DNA of 64,000 nt, from contig JAFSIQ010000040.1 in the NCBI GenBank assembly GCA_017439675.1, positions 62,001 to 126,000 on the forward strand. The letters run 5' to 3'. Source of the stretch: Lachnospiraceae bacterium (GTDB taxonomy: Bacteria > Bacillota > Clostridia > Lachnospirales > Lachnospiraceae). The number at the start of each line of letters is the position of its first letter. The stretch's first letter is position 1. The translations under genes and the position numbers were made by a program. Below the pieces are notes generated by a model. The model was not told the origin of the DNA and searched no databases. It saw only the letters and a list, made by a program, of their open reading frames with translations. Of the stretch, positions 41,177 through 50,519 are shown piece by piece.

Positions 41177-43561
41177 ATGAGCAGGAATAAAGAACAAAAA
41201 CAAATTCATATAAGCGTGGGAGCGGTTAAAATCATATTTGGCATTGTGACTGCCTTGTTGATGATATATTTTGTGATAGCAGAAATTGTTATGCCAGAAG
41301 AGAGAGATGGGGCTGTAGGAAGCTATGAGAACTATACAGGAGCTTGGTATCAGGTGCTAGAGGATGGAGAGCGGGTACCTGTGGAAATTCCTGGCACAGT
41401 AGCAGGAGAATGGGGACAGGAAGTGAAATTGGTAACAGTGTTGCCGAATAAGGTGGCTAATGGACAAGTGATTTGTTTTCGCCCCATTTGGCAAGATGTG
41501 GATATATATATTAATGGAGAATTGAGGAGTAGCTATAGTACGAAGGATTCTAGACCGTTTGGTACCAATAGTGCATTTCGTTATGTTTTTGTAGAGTTAG
41601 ATGAAAGTGATGCAGGACAGGAGCTTACCTATTGCTTTGCCACAGAATCCAAATATGCAGGAGTGGTTCGGAGGATATATATTGGTGACCGCTCTGCCAT
41701 TTGGACACACTTGGTGAAGGAAGGCGCATTTAAGATGCTTGTGGCAATTTTGTTGCTTACATTAAGCTTGGTCTGTATTATTACCTGCTTTGTGCTAAGG
41801 ATAGTTTACAAGAAAAGTTTGTCGCTGAATTATCTGGCTTGGGCATTGTTTTATTGTGCCCTTTGGATGTTGTCAGAAATTGAGATTCGACAACTTGTAT
41901 TCTCTAATGTATCAGTAGTGACGGGATTGACCTATTGGAGCTTAATGTTAATGCCATTTCCGTTCCTTATTTATATGGATGATGTACAGAATGGCAGGTA
42001 TCGCATATTGTACGCGTTTCCGGTTATGTATTCCTTAATCGTATTATTTGTCGGTACCATTTTACAGGTGTTTGATGTAGTACAGTTTGTGGCACAGCTA
42101 CCATTTATTCATGGTGGTATTGGAATTGCCATGGCTTGTATTATAGGTGCGATTACCTACGACGCAATTAAAAAACGATTATCAGATTACTTTTTCGTCG
42201 GACTGGGCATCTATGGTATGTTGATGTTTGCTATATTTGAAATCATTTTGTATTACATGGATTCTGTGTATACGTTAGGAACCATGTTGATGGTTGGTAT
42301 GTTGTTCTTGTTGATTATGGCGATTATTAAGACCGGACAAGATCTATTTGCATCGGAGCAAAAGAAGCAACAAGCGATATTGGCCAGTAAAGCACAAGCG
42401 CAGTTCCTTGCCAGTATGTCCCATGAGATTCGTACTCCAATTAATGCAGTTATTGGTATGAACGAAATGATTCTCCGTGAAAGTGATAATGAAACGATTC
42501 AGGAGTATGCATACAGTATTCAAAGTTCTAGTAATATGTTACTAGGACTAGTGAATGATGTATTGGATTTTTCCAAGATTGAATCTGGTCAGTTAGAGCT
42601 TGTGGAGGATAAGTACAATTTGTTGGAATTGATACAGACGGAAATGGTTCTGTTAAATGCTAGGGCCACAGGGAAACCACTTTCTATAAAGCTTGAAGCA
42701 CAACCAGAGTTGCCGACACAGGTCTATGGAGATGAGTTACGTATTAAGCAGATTGTAACGAATCTGTTGTCGAATGCAGTAAAGTATACCAAGGAGGGTG
42801 GTGTTACCCTAAAGGTGTACTGTGATTGGCAGGATGATAATGTCATTATGTTGCATTTCGATGTGCAGGATACAGGTATCGGTATTCGAGAAGAGGACGT
42901 GGAGAAACTGTTTAGTAGCTTCAAGCGTTTGGAACTCAACAAGAATCGTAATATAGAAGGTACCGGTTTGGGACTTAATATTGCAAAAAGTCTTGTGAAT
43001 TTGATGCAGGGTACGATTGTGGTGGAAAGTGTGTACGGGGAAGGTTCCACATTTAAGGTTGCAATTCCGCAGAAGGTGCTGGATAAAACGCCAATTGGTG
43101 ATTTGGAGGATAAGAGCCGCAAGAAAAAGAGTGACAAGTCCGCTAACCAAGGTACGTTTCTTGCTCCAGATGCCACTGTTTTGGTAGTAGATGACAACAT
43201 GATGAATTTGGCAGTAACCAAGGCACTATTAAAACGTACCAAAATGCAACTAGAATTAGTGGAAAGTGGACAGCAGTGTCTAGATATTACAAAGACTAAG
43301 CGATTTGACATTATTTTGATGGACCATATGATGCCGGAGATGGATGGCATTGAAACCTTGCAGAAACTTCGAGGGGAACAGGATAATCCTAATCACAATA
43401 CTGTAGTGATTGCGTTGACAGCTAATGCAATTGCTGGATGTCGCGAGATGTATTTGGAACATGGATTTGATGACTACTGCTCGAAGCCAATCAAGGCAGA
43501 TGCATTGGATGAGTTGTTACTACGCCATTTGCCAAGCGATTTGGTGCAACCGGCGGAATAA
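41177..43561 (+). CDS. Hybrid sensor histidine kinase / response regulator
   Basis: The start chosen is the ATG at 41177, 9 bp after GGGAG; a TTG start would add nine residues. The 794-residue product has TM1 near residues 14-36, an extracytoplasmic domain of about 160 residues with jelly-roll-like strands, and then about seven membrane helices (residues 195-400). This is a 7TMR-DISM-like layout. A HisKA domain has the phospho-His in SMSHEIRTP, followed by HATPase_c (N-box near LLSNAVKYT, G box GTGLGLNIAKSL). The C-terminal receiver starts VLVVDDNMMN, with phospho-Asp in IILMDHMMPEMDG. It should sense an extracellular ligand. No HPt protein or partner regulator is adjacent, so output is unknown. 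Confidence 0.9.
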   Translation: MSRNKEQKQIHISVGAVKIIFGIVTALLMIYFVIAEIVMPEERDGAVGSYENYTGAWYQVLEDGERVPVEIPGTVAGEWGQEVKLVTVLPNKVANGQVICFRPIWQDVDIYINGELRSSYSTKDSRPFGTNSAFRYVFVELDESDAGQELTYCFATESKYAGVVRRIYIGDRSAIWTHLVKEGAFKMLVAILLLTLSLVCIITCFVLRIVYKKSLSLNYLAWALFYCALWMLSEIEIRQLVFSNVSVVTGLTYWSLMLMPFPFLIYMDDVQNGRYRILYAFPVMYSLIVLFVGTILQVFDVVQFVAQLPFIHGGIGIAMACIIGAITYDAIKKRLSDYFFVGLGIYGMLMFAIFEIILYYMDSVYTLGTMLMVGMLFLLIMAIIKTGQDLFASEQKKQQAILASKAQAQFLASMSHEIRTPINAVIGMNEMILRESDNETIQEYAYSIQSSSNMLLGLVNDVLDFSKIESGQLELVEDKYNLLELIQTEMVLLNARATGKPLSIKLEAQPELPTQVYGDELRIKQIVTNLLSNAVKYTKEGGVTLKVYCDWQDDNVIMLHFDVQDTGIGIREEDVEKLFSSFKRLELNKNRNIEGTGLGLNIAKSLVNLMQGTIVVESVYGEGSTFKVAIPQKVLDKTPIGDLEDKSRKKKSDKSANQGTFLAPDATVLVVDDNMMNLAVTKALLKRTKMQLELVESGQQCLDITKTKRFDIILMDHMMPEMDGIETLQKLRGEQDNPNHNTVVIALTANAIAGCREMYLEHGFDDYCSKPIKADALDELLLRHLPSDLVQPAE

Positions 43562-43635
43562 GGATGTGCGCTATGACGGGCACAGGGATGAGCTGATGAA
43601 AGGAAACCGAATTATAATAGGGTGATAGAGATAAG

Positions 43636-43675
43636 CAAGCCAGTGGGAGAGGTGCCTGTTGGCTTGTTTTGCATT
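43636..43675 (+). terminator. Intrinsic terminator
   Basis: CAAGCCA (43636-43642) pairs with TGGCTTG (43660-43666) around a 17-nt loop, followed by TTTTGCATTTTAAT. Confidence 0.7.
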
Positions 43676-43753
43676 TTAATTTTTGATTTTGTGTCACATT
43701 TTCTCCTGCCGAAGGGAATAGTAGGATAGGAGCGAAAGGAGTGGAACTAGAAA

Positions 43754-44323
43754 ATGAGAATTCTCAAAGATGAAAAAATTATGCGTCTGTTAGAAAAGAA
43801 TCCGTCTGCAGGCATGGATTTATTAATAGAAACCTACGGAAGTCTGGCAGGTTACATTGTACGTCACAAGCTCTCCTCTACCTGCTCGGAGGAGGATGTG
43901 GAAGAGTGTGTTGCGGACGTGTTTGTGGATTTTTACAAGCAGTTAGATAGAGTGGATCTTAAAAAGGGTAGCATTAAGACTTACATATCTACCATTGCCA
44001 GGCGCCGGGCAGTGGATTATTTTCAGGCTGCTGTCAAGAACCAGTTCCATGTGACAGAGTTAGATGAGGCAGTATCAAATTCTATTCCAGATCAAGCTCC
44101 TACTCCTGAATCAACCATGGTGATAAATGAGGAGAATTCCTTCCTGCTAAAGGAAGTGCAAAAGCTAGGGGAACCAGACGGCGAAATCCTGTTTCGCAGG
44201 TATTACTTAGACCAGTCTCTCAGCGAGATTGCAGATGCAATCGGTATGAAGCGACCAGCGGTAAGCAAACGAATTTCTAGAGCTTTGGAAAAACTGAAAT
44301 TTAGAATGGAGGGATTTGTATGA
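43754..44323 (+). CDS. ECF-type RNA polymerase sigma factor
   Basis: This 189-residue sigma factor has region 2 (LIETYGSLAGYIVRHKLSST...EDVEECVADVFVDFYKQL, residues about 23-60) and a region 4 HTH (YYLDQSLSEIADAIGMKRPAVSKRISRALEKL, about 150-182). It lacks regions 1 and 3. The downstream gene overlaps it by 4 bp (ATGA) and encodes a membrane protein that likely inhibits it, so the pair is translationally coupled. An AAGGAG sits about 12 bp before the start. Target promoters unknown. Confidence 0.9.
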   Translation: MRILKDEKIMRLLEKNPSAGMDLLIETYGSLAGYIVRHKLSSTCSEEDVEECVADVFVDFYKQLDRVDLKKGSIKTYISTIARRRAVDYFQAAVKNQFHVTELDEAVSNSIPDQAPTPESTMVINEENSFLLKEVQKLGEPDGEILFRRYYLDQSLSEIADAIGMKRPAVSKRISRALEKLKFRMEGFV

Positions 44324-45978
44324 TGCAAGATATGGAAAAAGAGCTAAGAAAGGTATTTGATGCGATGTCACTAGATCAGTTAAGTGATGAATTAAATCAT
44401 ATAGAGTTAGAACCGCTTTCCGGTGATAGTGAGCAGCGGATTAAAGATATGGTAAAAGAAAAAATGAAGAAGGAAAATGTGGAATTAACCAAAAAACCAA
44501 AGAGCAAGGCAAAACGTTGGCTTGCAGCTGCGGCAGCATTTGGTTTTGCTTTCGCTGGGGTAGCCCTTTATAAAGCCGATGATGTAAAGGCTGAATTTAC
44601 GGAGTTGTTCGGCTTTGTGCCAGGTGTTGGTGTGGTGGAAGTAGAGCATGAGGAAAGTACTGTGGCAAATATGGATAAGAAGGTTGGCAACACAAAGGAG
44701 AACGCGGGTAATGCCAAAGAGAATGCGAAAGGTGAGACTTCTCAAAATGGAGCAGCTATTGAAGCGCCAACAGTGCAGGCAACCAAGTGGTACCTGTTAG
44801 AAAATGTAGATGCCACAGCTAGTGATGATATGATTTGTGTGGAATTAAAGGATGCTGTGGTGGCAGGTGATAAATTAGAGCTAAGATATGCAGTGCGCTT
44901 GCTGAAGATTACAGATGAAGAGCTTGAAACTACCTATGCGTCACTCAACGGAGTGGATGAGTCTGCATTGAAGGAGATGTATGTTCGTCTGGGATATGAT
45001 AAGTATTTTTCGCTAGATGGTGATGAGGCATTGGTGTTAAAGCCGTGTTCTACCACAACCCTCAATGGAAAGACGGTAAAAGCCTCCACAGTGTCAGTAG
45101 GTGGAAGTGAGACAACAGAAGGCTCTCGTGTTATCTGTATCACTGAAACCTATGATGTGAAGGATGTGTTGACGGAGGATGTACCATCTGGAACCTTAAG
45201 CATTGCTGGAGTGGATTTGGATTTCAAGATGAAGAACTTAGACCTTGGCGGTTCTCCAGAGGATGTCACAGATAATGGTTTTGTGGAGGAAATGAATGGA
45301 GTCAAGGTCCTGTGTGTTCCGACATGGAAGGCTCAGAAGTTGCTTGTGGATTTCTACACAATGGACAGTGGTGACTACTCAATTGTTTTAGGTTTTAACA
45401 TGTTTCAGCGTGAGAGATGTATTACTACAGTTAATGGACAGTCATTGGAAAATGTAGGTGATGACAGTTACGCATTTGATGACATGGATAGCTCGTACCT
45501 TGGCAGATGTGCTTATGATTTAGGTGGTCTGAAGGGCGAAGTTCAGTCGGCAAATGTGAAAACGAATGGACTGTGGGTAAGACAGAAGTTAGAGAATAAG
45601 AAATTAGAGGTTACACCGGCCGCTACAGTACAGCAGGAGCTAAATGATGTGTTGAAGCTAGATGGTTCCAATGTCAAATTTGTGGAAATGAGCAACCGTC
45701 CTTGCGATTCGGTGGATGATTTCGATTATAGTGAGTATGGATACCTTGTACTTACCTACAAAGCAGAAGATACAGATGTCAATAAAAACTTCATGTGGTT
45801 TGGTAGTCTTAGTGTCAATGGTGAAAATGTGGAAGATTTCACTATGGAATGTGGAAATGTAGGCTATACCATTGTGTTGATTCCATTGCCAGTGCCATAT
45901 TCCGAGGTACGCACGGTGGAATTTACAAGTGCAGATTATATGCTAAACGGTAATATGGAATTTAATCTTAAAAAATAA
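44320..45978 (+). CDS. Membrane-anchored putative anti-sigma factor with large outer domain
   Basis: This 552-residue protein starts with about 65 cytoplasmic residues (helical, highly charged) and has a single membrane helix at about 66-84 (WLAAAAAFGFAFAGVALYKA). An Asn/Lys/Glu-rich linker follows (TKENAGNAKENAKGE, near 125-140), then an extracytoplasmic region of about 400 residues of beta-rich character. It matches the DUF4179-like class seen with clostridial ECF factors. It overlaps the sigma gene, so its cytoplasmic part probably binds that sigma factor. The repeated KENA unit is low complexity and may be a flexible spacer through the wall. Signal unknown. Confidence 0.75.
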   Translation: MMQDMEKELRKVFDAMSLDQLSDELNHIELEPLSGDSEQRIKDMVKEKMKKENVELTKKPKSKAKRWLAAAAAFGFAFAGVALYKADDVKAEFTELFGFVPGVGVVEVEHEESTVANMDKKVGNTKENAGNAKENAKGETSQNGAAIEAPTVQATKWYLLENVDATASDDMICVELKDAVVAGDKLELRYAVRLLKITDEELETTYASLNGVDESALKEMYVRLGYDKYFSLDGDEALVLKPCSTTTLNGKTVKASTVSVGGSETTEGSRVICITETYDVKDVLTEDVPSGTLSIAGVDLDFKMKNLDLGGSPEDVTDNGFVEEMNGVKVLCVPTWKAQKLLVDFYTMDSGDYSIVLGFNMFQRERCITTVNGQSLENVGDDSYAFDDMDSSYLGRCAYDLGGLKGEVQSANVKTNGLWVRQKLENKKLEVTPAATVQQELNDVLKLDGSNVKFVEMSNRPCDSVDDFDYSEYGYLVLTYKAEDTDVNKNFMWFGSLSVNGENVEDFTMECGNVGYTIVLIPLPVPYSEVRTVEFTSADYMLNGNMEFNLKK

Positions 45979-46116
45979 GAGAGATAAAAATTAAAAACTG
46001 CCTTATGGAGATAACATACAGACATTTAGAAAAAATAGTAATTAACACCTAAAGATTATAGAAAATAGCATAAACACACCTAGGGGTGTGTCTCCATTAC
46101 AACCAAATTGAAATAA

Positions 46117-46198
46117 AAAAGGAACTTCGTTTTAGATATTTACCTTGTCAAGTAGACAAGGGGCATATCAGATTGCGAAGTTCCTTTTATTCTATATT
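46117..46198. terminator. Bidirectional cruciform terminator
   Basis: AAAAGGAACTTCG (46117-46129) pairs with CGAAGTTCCTTTT (46186-46198), enclosing a second stem CCTTGTC/GACAAGG. A-run before and T-run after allow use by both convergent genes. A separate ACACACC/GGTGTGT palindrome lies at 46074-46091. Confidence 0.75.
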
Positions 46199-46216
46199 CA
46201 CAAATTTGTGAAGTGA

Positions 46217-46900
46217 TTATCTATTGTTGATAATCTTTGTTAACTCAACAGGGTCAACAATCTTGCCGTCCTTGTAAACACGCATGTTACCAGAAGCAAT
46301 CTCATCAATTAAGATAACCTCATCGTTGTTGTAACCGAACTCGAACTTGATATCCCAAAGATCAAGACCGATTGACTTCAAATCATCAGCAACAATCTTA
46401 GTAATCTTAAGAGTCTGTTCCTTCATGCTTTCGAACATAGCAGGTGTCATAATGCCTAATGCAGCAAGACCTTCACTGGTAACGAGAGGATCGCCCAAAG
46501 CGTCATTCTTGAATGTACACTCAACATAGCCGCCTTCTAATACAGTACCATCTTCCATGTACTCACCGTATCTACGGATGAAACTACCTGTAGCAACTAA
46601 TCGGCAGATAACTTCAAGACCATGACCAAATACGGTAGCAGGAAGAACTTCCATTGTAGCGTCATCAAGGTTAGCACTTACATAGTGAGTCTTGATGCCA
46701 GCTTCCTTTAAAAGCTCGAAATAGTGAATGGATGTCTCAAGGTTTGCTTTACCGATACCCTCGATTGTCAAACCTACACTGTTCTCGCCCGGATCAAAAA
46801 CACCGTCTTTACCGGTACAATCATCCTTGAACTTAAGCATTACATTGCCGTTGTCAAGCTGATAAACGTCTTTCGTCTTTCCTTCATATACCTTTTTCAT
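46217..46900 (-). CDS. purC: SAICAR synthetase (PurC)
   Basis: This 227-residue enzyme joins aspartate to CAIR with ATP in purine synthesis. It starts [14 protein letters not shown], which is the PurC ATP-binding start, and contains [14 protein letters not shown], the substrate-binding segment, and [23 protein letters not shown] with the metal-binding acidic residues. Length is typical of the short bacterial form (about 235). It is monocistronic, with a TTT-rich region upstream on its strand and a cruciform downstream. No other purine genes are adjacent. Confidence 0.96.
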   Translation of the reverse strand: MKKVYEGKTKDVYQLDNGNVMLKFKDDCTGKDGVFDPGENSVGLTIEGIGKANLETSIHYFELLKEAGIKTHYVSANLDDATMEVLPATVFGHGLEVICRLVATGSFIRRYGEYMEDGTVLEGGYVECTFKNDALGDPLVTSEGLAALGIMTPAMFESMKEQTLKITKIVADDLKSIGLDLWDIKFEFGYNNDEVILIDEIASGNMRVYKDGKIVDPVELTKIINNR

Positions 46901-47011
46901 GATAAAGTCTCCTTTGCTATATAAATATTATATATTGCCGCTATCATTCTAACACAAGTGATGGTGATTTGAAAATATAAATTTCAATTTTTTCACATAA
47001 CATAAATGTTA

Positions 47012-47602
47012 TCACTTATTATCACTGAATGGTGTTCGCAATATATGTTGTTTCTTTTCTAATTGATTTTCGGATTTCCGGTCAGCATTCAAATAGGAAT
47101 AGTAAATGACCAACTCAGTGGTGGTGTTCAATGCATATTCCGGAACGCTTACCAGATAAGGTGCTTGCACCACGGTTCCTGGGGGAATAACCGAATCTGG
47201 ATAAAAATCATGATACTCCTTCAAAGCGTCATAGTAGTCAAGGCGTCTTGTAGTGAAGGTCTTCGCTTCTTGGTTTCGTATGTGAAGCGTTGGATAAAAG
47301 GCTTCATTTAAGTAGTAATTTCCGATTTGTACGTTAACTAAATAATAAGAGTCGCTATCGCTGAGACTGTCCTTATATACATCAGGAATCTCGCTTGCCT
47401 CAAGCTGGGTGAGTTCTGTAACCCTTTCTAGTCGTGAGTTATCCTCGTAGATATAGTTGCGATAGTTGCTAGTGAAATAGAAGCTCATACCGATGAGTTC
47501 GATTACAAGTAAAATTAAAAGTACCGCATTGAATCCTAACTTCTTAAATATAAATGCAAAAAAATTAATAATTAATTCTATTAAAAGAGCAAATCCACGC
47601 AT
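47012..47602 (-). CDS. Membrane protein of unknown function
   Basis: This 196-residue protein starts MRGFALLIELIINFFAFIFKKLGFNAVLLILLVIELIGM, giving two closely spaced hydrophobic segments (about 5-20 and 24-42). An extracytoplasmic domain of about 150 residues follows, rich in Tyr, Asn and Asp (DIGNYYLNEAFYPTLHIRN-like strands). I do not recognise the family. Its ATG overlaps the stop codon of the upstream zinc-ribbon gene by one base (TAATG), so they are translationally coupled, and the ribosome binding site is inside that gene. The outer domain resembles the DUF4352-like part of its neighbour in topology, suggesting a shared complex or process. Confidence 0.6.
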   Translation of the reverse strand: MRGFALLIELIINFFAFIFKKLGFNAVLLILLVIELIGMSFYFTSNYRNYIYEDNSRLERVTELTQLEASEIPDVYKDSLSDSDSYYLVNVQIGNYYLNEAFYPTLHIRNQEAKTFTTRRLDYYDALKEYHDFYPDSVIPPGTVVQAPYLVSVPEYALNTTTELVIYYSYLNADRKSENQLEKKQHILRTPFSDNK

Positions 47603-48417
47603 TATCGACGTACCTCCAAATTCTCAATCTCTATGATACGTTCTAATGTCTGAACTGCATCATAATCCGATGAATCTGTGTGATGATAGTTTAGTCTCAG
47701 AGCAGAGGTGTCATTTTCTTTTACTAGAAAATATAATACACCGTCAGGGTAGTCAAAGTAATCTGATACACCCAGTTCTCTTGCTTCTTCATAGTTAAGT
47801 TCTAATGCATCCCTAAGAGAATAGGAAGCTAATGGGCGTAAATAGAAACCGTCTTGTGTTATAAGATATGGTTTCACGCCGGAAGAAATCGCATATGGCA
47901 CATAGGTCATCTCTGGGTTTGTCTTGTCTTCTACATGGTAGGAAATCATCAAAAACTCGTATCCATCTGGAGCTACTAATTTTTTGTTGGTGTCAATTAT
48001 AGCTTCTGTAATGGTGAGAGTGATGTCAGTGTTGTCGGTCGGTATGGGTTCATTTAATGTATACACTTCTGTTTCTGGAAAGGTTTCCATGGTTTGTTTG
48101 TCTGCGTTTATCTGATTAACAAAATGACAAGCCAAAACCGGTATGACGGCGGTCAACACCATAGCACCTAGAAGGATGACGGTAACTATCGGATTGGTTT
48201 TCTTGCGGGGTGTTGTTTTGGTTTGTGAAGCCTTTGCTTCTTGCTTTAAATTAGCATTGGGTTGTTCTGTGTCGCTTGCTGACATGGAGATATATGCATT
48301 GCTTAACTCAGATGGAGCGTATTGACCTGCGGTCTGCACGGTTCCACATTTGGGACAGGTTCCGCCGTGCTTTTCATGGTCAAATCGTTTGCCACAATTT
48401 TTGCAATTGATTTTCAT
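47602..48417 (-). CDS. Zinc-ribbon membrane protein with DUF4352-like outer domain
   Basis: This 271-residue protein has an N-terminal zinc ribbon (CKNCGKRF..CPKCGT; cysteines C6, C9, C21, C24), a basic linker and one membrane helix at about 77-98. An outer beta domain of about 160 residues has VTLTITEAIID- and YEFLMISYHVED-like strands typical of DUF4352-type Ig folds. Such proteins are common in Firmicutes, with no firm function. The next gene is coupled to it by TAATG. The ribosome binding site is GGGGG, 5 bp before the ATG. Confidence 0.72.
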   Translation of the reverse strand: MKINCKNCGKRFDHEKHGGTCPKCGTVQTAGQYAPSELSNAYISMSASDTEQPNANLKQEAKASQTKTTPRKKTNPIVTVILLGAMVLTAVIPVLACHFVNQINADKQTMETFPETEVYTLNEPIPTDNTDITLTITEAIIDTNKKLVAPDGYEFLMISYHVEDKTNPEMTYVPYAISSGVKPYLITQDGFYLRPLASYSLRDALELNYEEARELGVSDYFDYPDGVLYFLVKENDTSALRLNYHHTDSSDYDAVQTLERIIEIENLEVRR

Positions 48418-48592
48418 GTGTGTTTCCCCCTGATGGTTTCATTAGTAGCGTTGACCTGTTAGCTCACTATTTGTTGCATATCTAGATGAAGTTTGGCAGG
48501 CTGTTTTGTGTATTGTTTCTTCGTTTTCTATAAATAAGAATAGAGAAATTATAACATTTATATAAAAATTTGCAACAAACGAAAAAAACACT

Positions 48593-48620
48593 TTTACTTG
48601 AAAAAAAATTATACTATAAT
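48593..48620 (+). promoter_or_regulatory. Possible promoter of second guaA
   Basis: TTTACT (48593-48598) and TATAAT (48615-48620) are 16 bp apart, in an AT-rich gap of 313 bp (48418-48730) with no gene. A perfect -10 box supports it; the -35 is weak. The 110-nt leader after the -10 is not recognisably structured. Confidence 0.4.
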
Positions 48621-48730
48621 AACGAAGTGCATTGTTAAATTATATCATTTTGTGAATTGTTTGGATTGTCCGAGTGTTCACTATGGGATGTGACTTTGTA
48701 CATTATATTATTCAAAAGGAGAAATCGACG

Positions 48731-50023
48731 ATGAAACAGGATATGATTGTCATTTTAGACATGGGTAGTACAGAGAATACTGTAGTTGCCCGCCAGATTC
48801 GTGCCCTTGGGGTATACAGTGAGATTCATCCACATGATATTACACCAGATGCACTTAAGGCATTAGACAATGTGAAAGGTATCATTTTAAATGGTGGTGA
48901 GAACCGCGTGGTAGATGGTGTGGCTGTTGAGGTAGACCCAGCAATCTACGATTGCGGATTCCCAGTTATGTCTATCGACCACCCAACTGCGAAGTGTGAA
49001 CAGCAGTTATCAGAGTTACCAGATGACGCTACTATGAAAGCTTTCGTGTTCGATACATGTAAGGCTGAGGCTAACTGGAACATGAAGAACTTCGTAGCGG
49101 ATCAGATTGAATTGGTTCGTCGTCAGGTTGGAGATAAAAAAGTATTGTTGGCTTTGTCCGGCGGTGTGGATTCTTCCGTTGTGGCTGCTTTATTATTGAA
49201 GGCAATTGGTCAGCAGTTGGTATGTGTGCATGTTAACCACGGTTTGATGCGTAAGAACGAGTCTGAGGACGTAGTGGAAGTATTCAAAAACCAGTTAAAT
49301 GCAAATCTTATTTATGTAGATGCAACAGACCGCTTCTTAGGCAAGCTTGAGGGCGTTGCTGACCCAGAGGAAAAGAGAAAGATTATCGGTGGCGAGTTCA
49401 TCCGCGTATTCGAGGAGGAAGCTAGAAAGTTAGAGGGTATCGACTTCTTGGGTCAGGGTACCATTTATCCAGATATTATTGAGAGTGGAACAAAGACAGC
49501 AAAGATGGTGAAGTCTCACCACAACGTTGGTGGTCTTCCAGAGGACATGCAGTTTGCGTTGGTTGAGCCATTGTTACAGTTGTTCAAGGACGAGGTTCGT
49601 GCATGTGGTATCGAGCTTGGTCTTCCACCACACATGGTATACCGTCAGCCATTCCCAGGACCAGGACTTGGTGTTCGTTGTCTTGGTGCAATCACACGTG
49701 ACCGTCTTGAGGCAGTTCGTGAGTCTGATGCAATCCTTCGCGACGAGTTCGCTAAGGCAGGTCTTGACAAGAAAGTATGGCAGTACTTTACAGTAGTACC
49801 TGATTTCAAGGCAGTTGGTGTGAGAAATCATGAGAGAAGCATGGGCTACATGGTAGTTATCCGTGCGGTTAACACCATCGATGCGATGACAGCAACTATC
49901 GAGAGAGTGGATTATGATATCTTAGAGAAGATTGCTGACAGAATCGCAGCAGAGGTTCCAAGTGTTACTCGTGTATGTTTCGAGTTGACAAAGAAGCCTG
50001 TTGCGACGATTGAGTTCGAGTAA
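48731..50023 (+). CDS. guaA: GMP synthase paralogue with degenerate, shortened glutaminase domain
   Basis: The start chosen is the ATG at 48731, 10 bp after AAAGGAG. The 430-residue protein aligns along its whole length with the intact GuaA at 10874-12415. It retains the ATP-pyrophosphatase domain (LSGGVDSS at residues 142-149) and the dimerisation domain (ending KPVATIEFE), with motifs [16 protein letters not shown] and [12 protein letters not shown]. The glutaminase domain is about 80 residues shorter. Where GuaA has GICYGSQ, this protein has MSIDHPTA, so the catalytic Cys is replaced by Asp, and the region with the catalytic His/Glu (FHPE) is absent. It should not hydrolyse glutamine. It may use free ammonia or take it from a separate amidotransferase, or have acquired another role. 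A strong terminator follows. Confidence 0.9.
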   Translation: MKQDMIVILDMGSTENTVVARQIRALGVYSEIHPHDITPDALKALDNVKGIILNGGENRVVDGVAVEVDPAIYDCGFPVMSIDHPTAKCEQQLSELPDDATMKAFVFDTCKAEANWNMKNFVADQIELVRRQVGDKKVLLALSGGVDSSVVAALLLKAIGQQLVCVHVNHGLMRKNESEDVVEVFKNQLNANLIYVDATDRFLGKLEGVADPEEKRKIIGGEFIRVFEEEARKLEGIDFLGQGTIYPDIIESGTKTAKMVKSHHNVGGLPEDMQFALVEPLLQLFKDEVRACGIELGLPPHMVYRQPFPGPGLGVRCLGAITRDRLEAVRESDAILRDEFAKAGLDKKVWQYFTVVPDFKAVGVRNHERSMGYMVVIRAVNTIDAMTATIERVDYDILEKIADRIAAEVPSVTRVCFELTKKPVATIEFE

Positions 50024-50030
50024 TAAACAC

Positions 50031-50078
50031 AGCTTCAGAAATGGCGGAAATAAGCCATTTCTGGGGCTTTTTTCTTTT
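50031..50078 (+). terminator. Intrinsic terminator
   Basis: AGCTTCAGAAATGGC pairs with GCCATTTCTGGGGCT (some G-T) around GGAAATAA, followed by TTTTTCTTTTTG. Confidence 0.88.
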
Positions 50079-50298
50079 TGTTGATACCTCTATGATACCT
50101 GTTTATGTAGTACCAGAGATGTTTTGGAATACTGCAAAAGGTATTAGAGGTATTTCTATTTTCTTATAACTTTTCAGTTAATAAATTTCACAAAATTAAA
50201 AAAATTTCAAAAAGTGGCTGCAGGGAGAAGATGATATGTGGAAAGATAGAATGCCTGAGCGTGGTAGGGAAAGGTGATTAAATAATATGTGGTAATTT
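50079..50298. other. Non-coding junction region downstream of guaA2
   Basis: This is an AT-rich segment with no supported gene. It starts with a near-repeated GATACCTCTATGATACC motif (GATACC twice in 20 bp), with GTATTAGAGGTATTTCTA further on. It separates the conserved backbone from the restriction region and would be where a genomic-island border should be sought. No integrase is here. Confidence 0.4.
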
Positions 50299-50344
50299 GT
50301 AACTATTCACTGTTAAGCAGTTCTGGACAGCTCTGAATAGTTAC
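50299..50344. repeat. 46-bp palindrome
   Basis: GTAACTATTCA and TGAATAGTTAC are perfect 11-bp arms, with an inner CTGT/ACAG stem. There is no T-run. It sits 100 bp before the promoter of the HTH gene at the start of the accessory region. Confidence 0.6.
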
Positions 50345-50420
50345 GAGGTACGAGATTTCATAGTAATCATATTATGACATTACTATTACAGAGATAATGG
50401 AAGATACTTGAGATTGCTTG

Positions 50421-50470
50421 TTCGAGAAATCGAAAACATCATTGAAAAATCGAACGTTTTATGGTATGAT
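50421..50470 (+). promoter_or_regulatory. Promoter and operator-like repeats of the HTH gene
   Basis: TTGAAA (50443-50448) and TATGAT (50465-50470) are 16 bp apart. AAATCGAA occurs at 50428-50435 and 50448-50455, 20 bp apart, and GTTCGA/TCGAAC (50421-50426, 50451-50456) form an inverted repeat around the -35. This is the shape of an autoregulated controller promoter. Confidence 0.55.
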
Positions 50471-50519
50471 ATTATCTGAGAATTTGCGTGATGAAGTTAT
50501 ATGTGATGGAGGATGTATT

